DNA of 64,000 nucleotides. It comes from Berberis thunbergii (lineage: Eukaryota; Streptophyta; Magnoliopsida; Ranunculales; Berberidaceae). The stretch spans positions 62,001-126,000 of the forward strand of contig QNQO01001158.1 of the NCBI GenBank assembly GCA_003290165.1, given 5' to 3'. Below are positions 36,126-46,794 of the stretch, piece by piece. Below the pieces are notes generated by a model. That model ran no database searches. It was not told where the DNA came from and worked only from the letters and a program-made list of their open reading frames with translations. How positions within the stretch are numbered: the first letter of the stretch is position 1; the number at the start of each line of letters is the position of its first letter. The translations under genes were made by a program, and so were the position numbers.

Positions 36126-37269
36126 TAGAGCTGGGCAGGTTCGGGTAACCGGCCCGAAAAGCCAAAACCGAAGACCAGACTGATCATTCAAAAGTTGAAA
36201 ATTTTGGGCCCGAGCTCAAACCGAATGAGGCCTGTTAACCAGACTCCGGTTAACCAAATGCTCGAGCTGGGTCGGTCTCAGTCTTTTTACATCCCAGTTT
36301 TCAGCCCAAGCCCATTTGTTCAGCCCATTAATTGACCATTTTCACAACCAAAAGCAAGTGCCTAGGGATGATCCGGGTCATCTCGATGGAAAGATTTTAG
36401 ACTCTGTATATTGATCCTTTGTGGTATTATTGTCTTCTAGGCCTTGCATTAATTCCCATGTGTTAATGCTCTCAGGTTGTTCTTCTGTCATCTCTATTTC
36501 CTTCACGGTTTCGAGATTTTTTTCTGTAATGAGCTTGTCTTGGATGACCTCTACCGGGGATTCATCACATTTGTTACTGTTTTATTTCCTGAAATATCGA
36601 TTCACACTGGAAGCACGAGGACTGATAGAATCTAAGGTGGTTGCATTGTGAGGATAAACATGACGACTGGCATCAGACTTGCTACGTTGTGAAGGATGGC
36701 TTTTAGAGTGGTGAAGGCGTGGCATAGAGAAGCTATGCCATCTAGGAGAATATGGTGTGTTACAGTGTTTGCATCTCAGTTCTCTTGAATTTGCACAACC
36801 CATGATAGATATTCTGTGATAGAATATATACCACAAAGGAAATGTACTTTGTGATAGAATATTCTATGAGAGAGATTGAAATCTTCACGTAGAATATTAT
36901 GTGAGAGAGAGCGAATGAGCTCTTGTATTCTATGTGGTGAAATGTTCTGTGTGAGAGAGTGAATGGGTTGGGCTTTGGGGTATTTGGGTGATTAGGTTGT
37001 ATTCAGATTGGGCTTTGGGGATTTGGTGATTAGGTGGTATTTGGGTTGGGCTTTGGGGTAACTGGTTATTTAGTTTTTTTAATATTCGGGTTAGGCCGGT
37101 TACCCATCGGGCTTTGAGAATAGGAACCGATAATCGGACCGACGTATTCAGGCTGGGCCGGGATTTGGGACCGGCTTATAAAATAAAAATAGAAAACCTA
37201 ACCAGACCGGACCACTCGATCCGGTTCCCCGATCTGGGCCAAGTTTTCGGTCTCAAATGCCCACCCCTA
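36126..37269. mobile_element. Non-autonomous hAT element with captured gene fragment
   Basis: Ends TAGAGCTGGGCA and TGCCCACCCCTA are inverted partners (hAT-type TAGGGGTGGGCA consensus). The 8-bp word AGATTAAC flanks both sides exactly (36118-36125 and 37270-37277), the target duplication size known for hAT. The outer ~150 bp on each side are GC-rich with CCGG and CCCG words. There is no transposase; the interior carries a glutaredoxin-family gene piece. Length 1144 bp. Confidence 0.9.
36390..36803 (-). pseudogene. N-terminal fragment of a glutaredoxin-domain gene inside the hAT
   Basis: Minus strand, start MGCANSRELRCKHCNTPYSP at 36803 (MGC with a myristoylation-type start), then SFSMPRLHHSKSHPSQRS and a TTLDSI block, stop at 36582. 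The reading continues below the stop with EEQPESINTWELMQGLEDNN (~36480-36420). This order (MGC.S, C.HC..PYSPRR, MH-HPP-like, TTLGSI, then PE.INTWELM.GLED) is that of plant proteins with a C-terminal glutaredoxin domain. The glutaredoxin domain itself is absent. Broken by stops. Confidence 0.68.
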
Positions 37270-37279
37270 AGATTAACCA

Positions 37280-37593
37280 TGGTTTTTTTAGGTGAAAATA
37301 GGTGCTTGAATTCTGAGCTATGGCATTTGTGTGATGGTCCTCTTGTATCGCTACCCACTGTGGGTAATCGTGTTGTCTATTTCCCACAAAGCCACAACGA
37401 GCAGGTATTGTGTTGTATTGTAAGGGGCATATTGTTTCTTCCTTGTTTTCTTTTTTTAATTGATCAACTCTCAAATTTAGTTTATTTCACTTGGCAATCA
37501 AGTGGTTGCATCCACTAATAAAGAAGTGGATGGCTATATCCCCAATTATCCCAATTTGCCACCACAATTGATCTGTTACAATGCATGTAAGTT
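37280..37593 (+). pseudogene. Auxin response factor (ARF) N-terminal exons (captured)
   Basis: Plus strand: [42 protein letters not shown] (37280-37404), then an intron of ~90 bp and an exon [29 protein letters not shown] (~37500-37590) followed by GTAAGT. The wording NSELWHACAGPLVSLP..G..VVYFPQGH.EQV is diagnostic of ARF proteins just before the B3 DNA-binding domain. The B3, middle and PB1 parts are missing. The reading is well preserved. Host of this fragment is the 11.3-kb inverted-end element. Confidence 0.87.
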
Positions 37594-37845
37594 TGAACAA
37601 TCTTGTTCATCAATGCGATTTTGTTTCTCTAATATCTTGTTCATTTGGAAGACTTGACAGTTGGAAGAGAGTGAGGAAGAGGAGGGGGGATGGGCTGGGG
37701 ATGGTGGTGTTTTGCAAATTGAAAAAGAAGAAAAGGAAAAAGTGGAGAAAATGGATAGATTTGGGGTTTTTAATTCTTTAATTTTCATACCTAGAATTAC
37801 TTCGAGATTGACATCGATAATCCAAGCGTTTTGATGCATTTTTAT

Positions 37846-38031
37846 GGAGTTTGGACATGCAAGGCATGTGTATTCAATGTAAGGTATTTTAGTCATTAAA
37901 TCAATATTTACCAGACAACGTGATTGACCTAACAAATCTGTTATAAAATGAAGTTTAGATTCAATTAAAATTTAAAATGAGGGCTAAACTCAATAGGATA
38001 TAAACTAATGAGAGCCAAACTAAAAAAACCC
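37846..38031 (-). repeat. Right inverted end of the 11.3-kb element
   Basis: Partner of 26747-26942. Confidence 0.82.
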
Positions 38032-38035
38032 TCCA

Positions 38036-39215
38036 AACAAATTAGCAATGGTCTTAGAAGGGGGCAATTTAGGAATTTAAGTTGAGTTTCACACTGTTAG
38101 TTTTCTCTATCTTCCTTACGTGTAATCTAAGCAAAACTACCCACTCAAAGAGCTCGACCATATGTATGACCATGTAATCAACTTCTATTGTCGAAGTTGA
38201 TTACTACTTCGAAAATCTTCACTTTTGTACGTTTGGTGCTACTACCCGTCAAAAATTTAAAGATACTAATTCTAAGTAAAAAGATACTATTCCAAGTAAG
38301 ACTTTTGAAAAAACTAAATTGAGGTTGGGTAAATTTGATGTGGCATTGGTGATAGAAGTTGGTTGAATTTTACTAGGGAAACAGGGTTTTGCAAACAGGA
38401 TGACGTGGCATTACATGGTAAGGGTTATACGTACCTCAAGGATTTTATTATCCTCCCTGATCATGCCACACCACCCTGGTTGCTAAACATGTTTTCCAAG
38501 TATTTTGGAAGTTGAATTGATGCAATGCCGATTGTTTGAAGAGGTCGAGAGGTTGTTCTAGTCTATGATGTGGCTATGGTGGTGGAAGTTGATTGGATGC
38601 AAATGTCATGAAGTTGTTCTCGTCTAGTTGAGGCCACTCCAAATGAATTTTGATTCCTCAAACTCCATATGCTTTTATATCATAGAATCAACATGCAAGG
38701 ATAATGGTTGACGAGAAAGCTTGGCTATTTACGGAAGGAAAGTAGTACAACTCAAGGGAACAACGACAACGTATGTAAATGTGTCAAAAAAGAGAGGATA
38801 AATTAATTTTGCTAGAGGGTTGGTAGAATATTAATATTTATTATGCTCGTGATAACTATGTATAGGACATAATGTATTATATTGATGCATGTAATATAAT
38901 TCATGCAAGATAATATAATTGTGGTGCTTCCTTGGTTGATAACCTAGTTGAGATGTTTTGGGTGCCTAATAATGCAAAGAACACTAGTACAACTTCATTA
39001 ATGTTGGGTGTCATGATTGTTTTCCTTTTCAACGAAGTTATTTCTTTATTTAACAGAAGGGGTCCCTCCAACATTAGCCTATTCCAACTGGTGTAGGATT
39101 TTATTTTATTTTTGTTGTTGGATATTTAATGTAGGGATTTACTACATCACGCCCAATCACTTTAAGCCAATGAAAAACAATAAATGATAACTAATGGATA
39201 ATTTTGAGAAATGGA
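38036..39215 (+). repeat. Dispersed repeat family, copy B
   Basis: Collinear with the three parts of copy A (5513-5898, 25076-25481, 26271-26515), which lets the insertions in copy A be mapped. Contains its own 0.14-kb insertion at 38371-38506. No coding potential recognised; class unknown. Confidence 0.75.
38371..38506. mobile_element. Small inverted-repeat insertion (MITE-like) in copy B
   Basis: Left end GGAAACAGGGTTTTGCAAACAGG...GTGGCA, right end TGCCACACCACCCTGGTTGC...TGTTTTCC are imperfect inverted partners. Absent from copy A. No target duplication was resolved. Confidence 0.55.
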
Positions 39216-39374
39216 ATAATTATGGCCATGTAAATTTTCTATACTAAGGGTCTGTTTTGTTAGCCATTTTCCTTGGGAAATGGAATCCATTTCCCGAATA
39301 TGCACATTTTCGTTGTTTGGTAGTCTATTTACTAACAGAAAATCGATTATTCATAAGACTGTTTCCCACTATTC

Positions 39375-40330
39375 ATGGAAATCCAAGTCCAAGGAGGAAT
39401 CACGATCCCCTGTCTCTTAAGTTATGACACTTTCATCAAACTCTTTCTCGTCTTCTTCAGTCTTACAAACCACCCAAATTCACCATTTGATTTCTATCAA
39501 ACTGGATTGTCACAACTAGCTTCTTTGGTGGACACAATTCCTGCCCTTATTCAATGGCTATGACCTAAAAGGATTTGTCAATGGGACAAACGAATGTCCT
39601 CCTCGACTCTTTGAAGGTCAAACATTGAATCAAGACTATGTTGCTTGGCAGAAGAAACAAGATCAGATCATATTAGGTTGGTTTCTCTCTTCTTTATCTA
39701 AAACAATGATTGCATAAGTTGTAGGCCTTGACTCTTCTCGTACTATGTGGATGACTCTTGAAAGAATTATGCTTCAAAATCTTGAGCTCGCATCATGCAA
39801 TTACGCCAAGAACTCCAAACTACTTGGAAAGGAAACAAAACCATGTTCGAATATTTTCTTCACGCAAAGGGTCTTGTGGATAGCCTTGCCGCTTCTAGAC
39901 ACCCAATCCTCGAATCTGATTTGCAGCAAATTATTTTAAGTTTCCTTGATACCACTTATGATGCAATTGTAACAACTCTTACAGCCACAGTTGAGGACAT
40001 CACCATGGATGACTTTCAAGTTCACTTCCTAGCCTTTCATATGCACGTTGAAGCGCAAAAGCTATTCTTAGCTCTCAACCTCTTGCAAACATTGTTGCAC
40101 ACTCAAGTTCAACCAAGAGTTTCGATTCCTCAAACAATTATCAGCCCAACTCCCCCAAACAAAATCCGTATCGAAACACAAACCGCAATCCAAATCTCTA
40201 CCAAATTCGTAGTTCCAATCACTATCAAACCCGACCTTCCACTAGCCCTTGTCAAATCTGCAATGGTGAAAATCATACTGCTCAAACGTGTAGGAGTCGA
40301 TGTGATAAGCCTCCAACTCATCCTCCTACG
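39375..40330 (+). pseudogene. Ty1/copia gag remnant
   Basis: Open pieces in shifting frames. 39550-39700 reads NGTNECPP-type and DYVAWQKKQDQIILGWFLSS. 39795-40100 reads MQLRQELQTTWKGNKTMFEY, AKGLVDSLAASRHPILESDL, QQIILSFLDTTYDAIVTTLT, a strong match to plant copia gag. 40250-40290 has a knuckle CQICNGENHTAQTC (C-x2-C-x4-H-x4-C). Sequence before 39550 (TITIPCLL.. SLTNHPNSPF) may be the start of gag. Protease and pol are absent. Frameshifts near 39600, 39790 and 40120. Confidence 0.75.
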
Positions 40331-40380
40331 TACATCTCTTTTTGACAGTTAACTTGTTCAAAGCAGTTAACTTGTACATC

Positions 40381-40417
40381 GGCCAAGAGAATGTCTCTTT
40401 TTGGCATTCTCTTGGCC
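40381..40417. repeat. Perfect 13-bp hairpin
   Basis: GGCCAAGAGAATG, loop of 11, CATTCTCTTGGCC. It is flanked by repeated AGTTAACTTGT words at 40347 and 40365. Confidence 0.85.
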
Positions 40418-40419
40418 AT

Positions 40420-41095
40420 CAACTTTTAAGTTGTTTATGTACGTCTCTTGCTATCATGTTTTTTTCCTACATATTTATGAGTTTTCTTGATGGCTTTGTT
40501 ATGTTCTTTATTTTGATGCTCAGCTTGTATGTTCTTTATTGTGGACCATTACAGAAAACAATGGGAGATATATTTTATAAATTCATATGCTTTTAAAGAT
40601 GAAAAGAAGGGTACTACTTTCAGTGAAATTAAGCACTTGCAAAAAACACATCTTAGACATCATAAGCTTGGTTGTAAGAGGACGTACTTTACCGTAACTT
40701 GCTCTACATGTCACAATCTTTTTCCGAAAGATGAAAAGAAATACAAAAAGCACAATTGGTAAGAAAACACCTTTCCACTTCTTAGATGTGCATGCAACTA
40801 TATTTGTTTTTTATTCATATTAATTATCTTGTGTTGATCGACTACCCAACTGATTCTGCCACCTGGTGGTAGCAATCATCAAGACGACAATGAAAAAGAC
40901 TGAAAAGTAGAATTTGCTATTGCTTGAGAAAGTGAGTTTGAGAGAGGGTGAACATTGTATTTGTGTACATTAAAGATGCAGAGTGAAATCTGCTAATGCT
41001 TTTATCTGTTTTAGGCAAATTTACTGTCACATGAAAGTACTGTTCTAATGATCTCACCAAACTGTTTTGAGCTACATCAGAATATATAAACCATT
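40420..41095. other. No gene recognised
   Basis: AT-rich. A 77-codon ORF at 40529-40762 with two CxxC-like pairs (CSTCHN, and an upstream GC) is lysine-rich; I cannot assign it. Confidence 0.35.
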
Positions 41096-41100
41096 GCATG

Positions 41101-42101
41101 CCGAAGGACACCACCAATATAAAAAATAAATAAATAAATAAACCCTAACCCCTTTTCTCCTTTCTCCCTTTCTTTTCCATCAATCACCACCGCCATCTCT
41201 CCTTCTCCTCATCCTTTTGTTTTCCTTCTTATTCTTCAATCAGCACCACACCAAGCCATTGCCACCTATCCTCCCTCTTCTTATTCTTCTTCTCCATCAA
41301 TCACTACCGCCACAACCATCACCACCTCTCATCCCACTTCCTCCCATATTTCGCTTATCTGTTTGTTTTTTCTCTTATTATTCTCCTCCTCATCTTTTTT
41401 CTCCCAGTTTTGTTTTCTCATTCACCCTCGTGAAGGTTCTTGTGAGTGAAGGTTTCCTACTCGCCAGAACCTCCACGAGGGCAAAAAAATGTGTCCCTTG
41501 TAGAGGCTTCTGCCAGTGGGAAACCCACACTCGCCCAAATATCTACGGGTGTGGGTTCCGCATCCACAGGAGCCTCTGTGGGGGACAAATTTTTTCCCTC
41601 GCGGAGGTTTCAGTGAGTAGGGAACCTCCACTCACAGGAACCTCTGCGAGGGTGAAGGAGAAAAAATGAGGAGAAGAAAAAGAGAGAAAAATAAACAGAG
41701 AAGAAGATGGGGGGAGGTGGGATGAGAGGTGGTGGTAGTGGTGGCAGGGTTGATTGATGGAGAAGAAGAATAAAAAAAAGGGAGGATGAGAGGTGGAGGT
41801 AGTGGTGGTGATTGCAGAAGAAGAAGAAAAAGACGAAAAAGAGGTGGAAGAAGAAAAAGAAGAAAAAAAAGGTGGAAGAATAAGAAGTAAACAGAGAAGA
41901 AAGAGAAGAGAAGAACAAGAAAAGTGGAAAATGAATAAGAAGAAGAATAAGAATAAGAGGAAGGGAGGATGAGAGGTGGGGGTGGTGAGGTAGTGGTGGT
42001 GAAGGGGAGGGGGAGAGGTGGCGGTGCTAATTGATGGGGAAGAAAGGGAGAGATGAGAAGACGGGTTAGGTTTTTTTAATATTGGTGGTGTCCTTCAGAA
42101 A
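41101..42101. mobile_element. Foldback element (~1 kb imperfect palindrome)
   Basis: Left end GAAGGACACCACCAATAT and right end ATATTGGTGGTGTCCTTC are exact inverted partners. The left arm is CT-rich and the right arm GA-rich with matching words; near the centre GGTTCTTGTGAGTG, CCTCCACGAGGG and GAACCTCTGCGAGGG pair across ~41545. The long ORFs over both arms (Phe/Ser/Pro-rich on either strand) are artefacts of composition. Confidence 0.8.
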
Positions 42102-42804
42102 GTAAGGGGTTGGTGATGTCCTTCAACAAAATGGTGGTGTTATTTAGGAACAACCTTGTAATAATTATTTCCATTACAATTTTTGTTTTAAATATTTCAT
42201 TTTGTTGCTTTACTTTTATCTTTGTGAGATGCTTGTTAGCTTTATTCATTATATCCCGTTATTTGAGTTGCATTTGCACTAATTTAGTTGACAAAGAATG
42301 TAAGGAGATGCGTCCATATCGATGGGGTGTTTTGATTTGAAGTAAGTATGCTTATATGACCAATTTCACAAGTTTATCATTATTGCATAAACTAGGTTTT
42401 ACTACTTCAACTAGATTGTTTCGTATCTATTGGTTTCACACTTAATTACATTAGGACTCTGATTTATTTATGTAGATACATTTCTTCATGCTATTAGAAT
42501 AACTAACAATACTAGTATCATTCATCTTATTAAATGGAGACATGATTGATACCCAGGTTAGAGCCTAAGGATCCAACGTAAACATGAATCATTCAAGTCA
42601 AACAAAGTTGGCAATTTCTTTCAATGTTCATGCATACCCTCTGATTCTCGATCCTTTGAAGAATAAGTTCACCAAAAAAATCTGGATACCCTCTAATTGT
42701 TTCTTACTCTTTCTCTTTGTTTTCAGTTATTCGTGCACTTTATTGCTTAAGATTTATTATTAGATTACTTGCATGTTTCAAAAGTTATGTAGGATTTCAA
42801 ATGC

Positions 42805-43400
42805 AATGACTTTTTGACATCTCCCCCTCCCCCCACCCAAAAATAAAAATGTATTTTTAACCTACTATATGACACCTCTACTATAAAACTTTTCCCCCTT
42901 TCTTTTTTTTCTCCCCCTCTATTATTTTCCCTCTCAACAACAGTGACCACAGACACTCCTTGCAATCACTTCTCAACCCGCCCTTGCCGGCCACCCACTT
43001 CCCTGCCCCTGCCCCGTCTTAGTTTTTCTTTTTTTTTATGCCCACCTTCCCTTTCTATTTTATTCTACACAAAATAGCAGCATCCCTCACCAGTCGCCCA
43101 CTAAAAGCCCTTGCCGGATCGCACACCACCCGTTTCACCTCCCGCCTTCGGTCTCTCCTCTCTTATTTCCATTTTTATGATTTTTCCCAAATTTTGGGTC
43201 TTGCAGCCCTAGTCGTGTGATCGAAAAGGGACAAAAAGGGCATGGCAGGTGGTAGTGAGGCGGGACAACACTATTCTCTGGAGAATGAAGGGAAAAAAAA
43301 AGTAAAATGTGGTAGTGTCATTATGTAGGTGGTGGTGTTAGATAGAAAAGTAGTAGTGGTGGTATCAAATAAGGGAATGGTGGTGTCAAAGAGTCATAGT
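42805..43400. mobile_element. Second, weaker foldback-like element
   Basis: Left end ATGACTTTTTGACAT and right end GGTGTCAAAGAGTCAT are inverted partners; the left half is C/T-rich, the right half carries GGTGGTG words like the element at 41.1-42.1 kb. Probably the same family. Confidence 0.5.
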
Positions 43401-43409
43401 CTTTTTCAA

Positions 43410-44035
43410 ATCTAAGTTAGTTCACTTGAGATTTGTTAACTACACCAAGAGGTTCAAATTCGAACATGAGACTTGTTTATAGTTGGAACACGTTCTCTCT
43501 CGCCCTTGTTTCAGATGCGTATGTCTGACGTTACAATACAAAAATTGTTCTTGATTTTGTTTTATTAATAACAAAATAATTTAATGAATATTGCAATAGT
43601 GTGGATTTGTTGTAACGATTGTTTATTTTGTTAACAACATTTTTGGCAGGTGAGCTTCAAGTATCTACAACTCTTCGACTCCTGGTGATACTATTTTTAG
43701 CTAATTAAACAAAATAACATGTATTCAGTTTGGCATATAACCACAGATTCGAGAGCCAATTATGTCTATGAGCTAGTCTAGCTATAAATTATAGACACAC
43801 TCTTCACTTGTATACAAATGTAAATAAAGCTTCATTTTTTGTGGATAGAGATCCAAGTACTTTGCAATAACGACAATTATATTGAATGAAGAATTATCAT
43901 AAAATTAGTTATTTGATTGTCTAAGTGATGCATAGAAAACTAATAATGAAATTTAAGAGAAACTATAACAGAGAAATAATATTTATATTATTTATTTATC
44001 CCATGAAACATCTCATTGGTTAAACGAAGAATCAA
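43410..44035. other. No gene; possible SINE-like B-box
   Basis: AT-rich. At 43454 GGTTCAAATTCGAAC resembles a pol III B box; the upstream A box is not convincing. Confidence 0.3.
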
Positions 44036-44040
44036 GCTCT

Positions 44041-44355
44041 CTAAGTGATTCTCGGGCTTGGATCGCTAGGCTGGTTCAAGAAGGTGATCACAAAGGTATC
44101 ATTGCAAATAGGACATTTAGGTTGAGCAGTCATCACATAAGCATGACAACGACGACATCCCACAAGTCTCAGTTCATTTACGACTCAAACCTCGGGTTGA
44201 GGTTGAGTTGGAGGTTGAGGCTTGGACTGACGTTGAGGTTTGATCATAGTAGGTTGATGAGTCCTAGACTCAACTTGAGGCCTTCCGATGAAATTTTCGA
44301 GTTGAGGCGTCTCCATGAAGTCGTTAAGCATCAAATTGTCTTCCCTTTGGCTCAT
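44041..44355 (-). pseudogene. GIR1-like zinc-ribbon protein with one internal stop
   Basis: Minus strand from ATG 44355 to TAG at 44041, 105 codons with a single TGA at 44185-44187. The first half is Gln/Pro-rich (repeated KPQ, QPQ); after the stop it reads NELRLVGCRRCHAYVMTAQP, KCPICNDTFVITFL. The pair CRRC...CPIC with VGC..C..YVM and K.CP.C.ST.L..FL is the pattern of short plant proteins of the GL2-interacting-repressor type. The GL2/GIR link is by motif only. If the TGA is real it is a pseudogene; a short spliced-out segment around it would restore reading, but no splice sites are obvious. Confidence 0.6.
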
Positions 44356-44399
44356 TCTTATCAATCTCTAATAGATACTTCAATTTTCCATACAAGAGT

Positions 44400-45150
44400 G
44401 ACAATAGTTTCCTTTTTATATAGAAAACATCATGGATATTGAATTGATATACAAATAATACTAGCAAAGGTAGAACTAAATATTGAAATCCACGTGTAAC
44501 CACGAAGGACCAATCTAGTAGAATTAATTGTAAAATGCCATGAAATCTAGAAAGGAAAAATCTTTATGTAATCTTACCTGATATCTGTAAGATTTTTAGT
44601 GGATTCTTGAAATCTTCTCCTTTCTGCCTTTTTAATGGATTCTTAAAATCTTCTCCCTTTTTTTCCCTTCATGGTTTCGCATGACTCCATCTTGAATTAA
44701 TTAAGTTTTTCCTTATTTCACAACCCAACCTCATAAAGTTACCCAATCTTATAAGAATCAATATTGATGTCACAAAAGGCATCATATTCTTAAATATATT
44801 CTCCAATTACATTCCATTAATTCGCTACATCTCAAAATTTTTGTTGATTCAATTTAGCCACAAATTTATAATAATATAATAGTTAGAGTTGGCTAAGTTT
44901 CATTGAATTGATGATAATGTATAAGCTAGCAAGTCCAATTAGCATGAAACTAACTAATTGTCAATGATCCAAATATTGAGCATTTTAGATGTGTATTAAT
45001 AAAATGTTTTCTCAAATGAATTTTAGAAAGAAATATTTACTTTGAAAAGTCAGAAAAGATTTTTTAAGTGCATATCTCAATTTCAATTCAATATCTAAAA
45101 AGCATAAACTAAAATTTATAATATATCTAAAATTTATAATATATATTTAT
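44400..45150. other. No gene recognised
   Basis: Very AT-rich intergenic sequence; TTTTTAATGGATTCTTAAAATCTTCTC-type words repeat at 44590 and 44630. Confidence 0.4.
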
Positions 45151-45154
45151 CTTA

Positions 45155-45278
45155 AAATAAGCTTACACTTCAATACTGATTCAGAGCCAAAATGAGGATA
45201 GTGAAAGAGGTGTTTAGTGCAAAATATTTAACAAAAATAAAATTGTATGGAGTGCCAACGACACGGGGCATACTCTAA
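45155..45278 (+). mobile_element. Helitron-like 3' end (first of two)
   Basis: Shares ~125 bp with 45900-46025 (GCTTACACTTCAATACTGATT ... GGGGCATACTCTA). Ends in CTAA followed by T, with a degraded hairpin GTGCC-AAC-GACAC about ten bases before, the usual layout of Helitron 3' ends. Its 5' end was not found. Confidence 0.5.
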
Positions 45279-46025
45279 TCTATCTTATAATTCAGATAGA
45301 TGTTTTACTATTCACTGCTGACTAGGACAAAGTCAAATCATAAGCATTAAAGATAAAAAAAATGGTTAGGATTGAAAGTTGGGAAATGTATTGAATTTGA
45401 GGGTTGAGATTCATTTTGTATGATGGCATATTGGTAAATATAAAATATGTAGAAGAGTAAAAATAATGAAAAACTTTTGAAAAAAGTTAGTGAAATGTAC
45501 ATGTGGCGGAGAGAGAAAATATTGTGTTTTCCTTTTAGCAAAATGGAAATTATCATAACTATCTACATCATTGTCGAATTTTGATAAATTTAGTATCGTT
45601 GAAATGCATTTTTGAAGATCTTTCGAACAAAATCAATGATCAATAGAAGGGCCAAAATATTAAAAATATGTATTTCATAATTAAAAAAAAAGTATAATGT
45701 ATTACACGTATTTAATATTTTTAAAAGCAATGAGACGTGTCGATCATACCAGAAAAAATGAGTTGGGCATCTTAATGCACATTTAAACAAAAACCCTAAA
45801 TTTCATGTTTTGGTGAATTCAAAGATTGGGGGGGAACTCATTCTCGGCGTTTAAAATTTTTTCCAAACTGATTCAAATTTGATTGAACAGACTTACACTT
45901 ATAATTGGCTTACACTTCAATACTGATTGAAAGGGAAAATGAGAGTAGTGACGGAGATGCTCAGTACAAAATAATTACCAAAAATAAAATTTTGTAGAGT
46001 GCCTATGGCACGGGGCATACTCTAG
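45279..46025 (+). mobile_element. Putative non-autonomous Helitron (747 bp)
   Basis: Starts TCTATCTTATAATTC after an A and ends with hairpin GTGCC-TAT-GGCAC (45999-46011), ten bases, CTAG (46022-46025), then T. This is the A|TC...CTRR|T arrangement of Helitrons. It abuts the CTAA end at 45278, so two Helitrons sit head to tail. Its first ~520 bp occur inverted at 52608-53108. No Rep/helicase. Confidence 0.6.
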
Positions 46026-46029
46026 TCTA

Positions 46030-46515
46030 TATAAAATCAAATAAGCATATGATATATCTTGGGATTTGTTTATAGTTAAGTGATAAACTCACCAAAAACA
46101 CCGTCGTATTTAATAATAATCCTCGTATCTTATACATTTTCAAGCTAAATTATAAATAGTTTGAATTTGTATCAACCAAAATGACAACATGAATATTATC
46201 CGACACGCAAAATCCATATTCAATTTGTACCTCCAAATATGAAAATTTAAATTCAAATATGGTTTTATCGAATCAGGTTTTGGATAAAATCCGGTCAATT
46301 AACAACCTTGATCAAACTATTGTGAAGAGAAGCATGGTAATACACTAACTAAATTTGCTCTATATCATGGCCAAACCATGGGCAACAAAAACGATCACCA
46401 AGGAGACAGTTTGCTCTATATCGTGCCCTATGTGTTGGCATAAGTTGCTACCAAATGACCTAAAAAATGTTTAGTACATTTACAAATTCTTATGCAATTA
46501 ATATTTTGTGCATGA
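46030..46515. other. No gene recognised
   Basis: AT-rich spacer between the Helitron-like copy and the viral remnant. Confidence 0.4.
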
Positions 46516-46794
46516 TGTAGTATTAGTGTAGAAATCTAGTTACACTCTCTAAGACTGTCACATCGAACCAAAGGGTCAATGAATGACTGTCAACAAGATA
46601 TGCTAATAGAGTTAAATTAGAAAAACTTGAACAAGTACCACATCGACTATATACAAATTTAACTATAAGTATATTAAAAAGTTTAAATGATTGAAGTAGC
46701 ATGTCACTTTGACAAGAACAAAAAAAGCATTTTCTCGACAAAGAGGTTGAAAATGAAAATGATATTTTGTTGTATTCCCCAACTATAATACGAT

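Larger units (their letters stand above)
26747..38031. mobile_element. 11.3-kb element with ~190-bp inverted ends and captured ARF fragment (Pack-MULE-like)
   Basis: 26747-26942 and 37846-38031 are inverted copies: TTAGTTTG.C.CTCATTAGTT, TTGAGTTTAGCCCTCATTTT, AACAGAT.TGTTAGGTCAA, GTAAATATTGATTTAATGAC are shared. Between them lie a small ORF, a Tat retrotransposon, a hAT and an auxin response factor fragment. Long inverted ends plus captured gene pieces without a transposase fit a Pack-MULE. I did not find a 9-bp target duplication, so the superfamily is inferred. Own length without the insertions is about 2 kb. Confidence 0.7.

Noticed and set aside
26747..38031. Inverted ends as two independent MITEs
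   Set aside because: Possible, but outward-in orientation, equal length and a captured gene between them favour one element; kept as the main alternative.
41217..41918. Long Phe/Ser/Pro-rich ORFs on both strands
   Set aside because: They arise from the CT-rich and GA-rich arms of a foldback element, not from coding constraint.
43454..43470. tRNA gene or SINE
   Set aside because: A B-box-like word alone, no cloverleaf, no convincing A box or tail.
44122..44442. 106-codon plus-strand ORF
   Set aside because: Overlaps the minus-strand zinc-ribbon reading, which has clear CxxC pairs; the plus-strand translation is a shadow.
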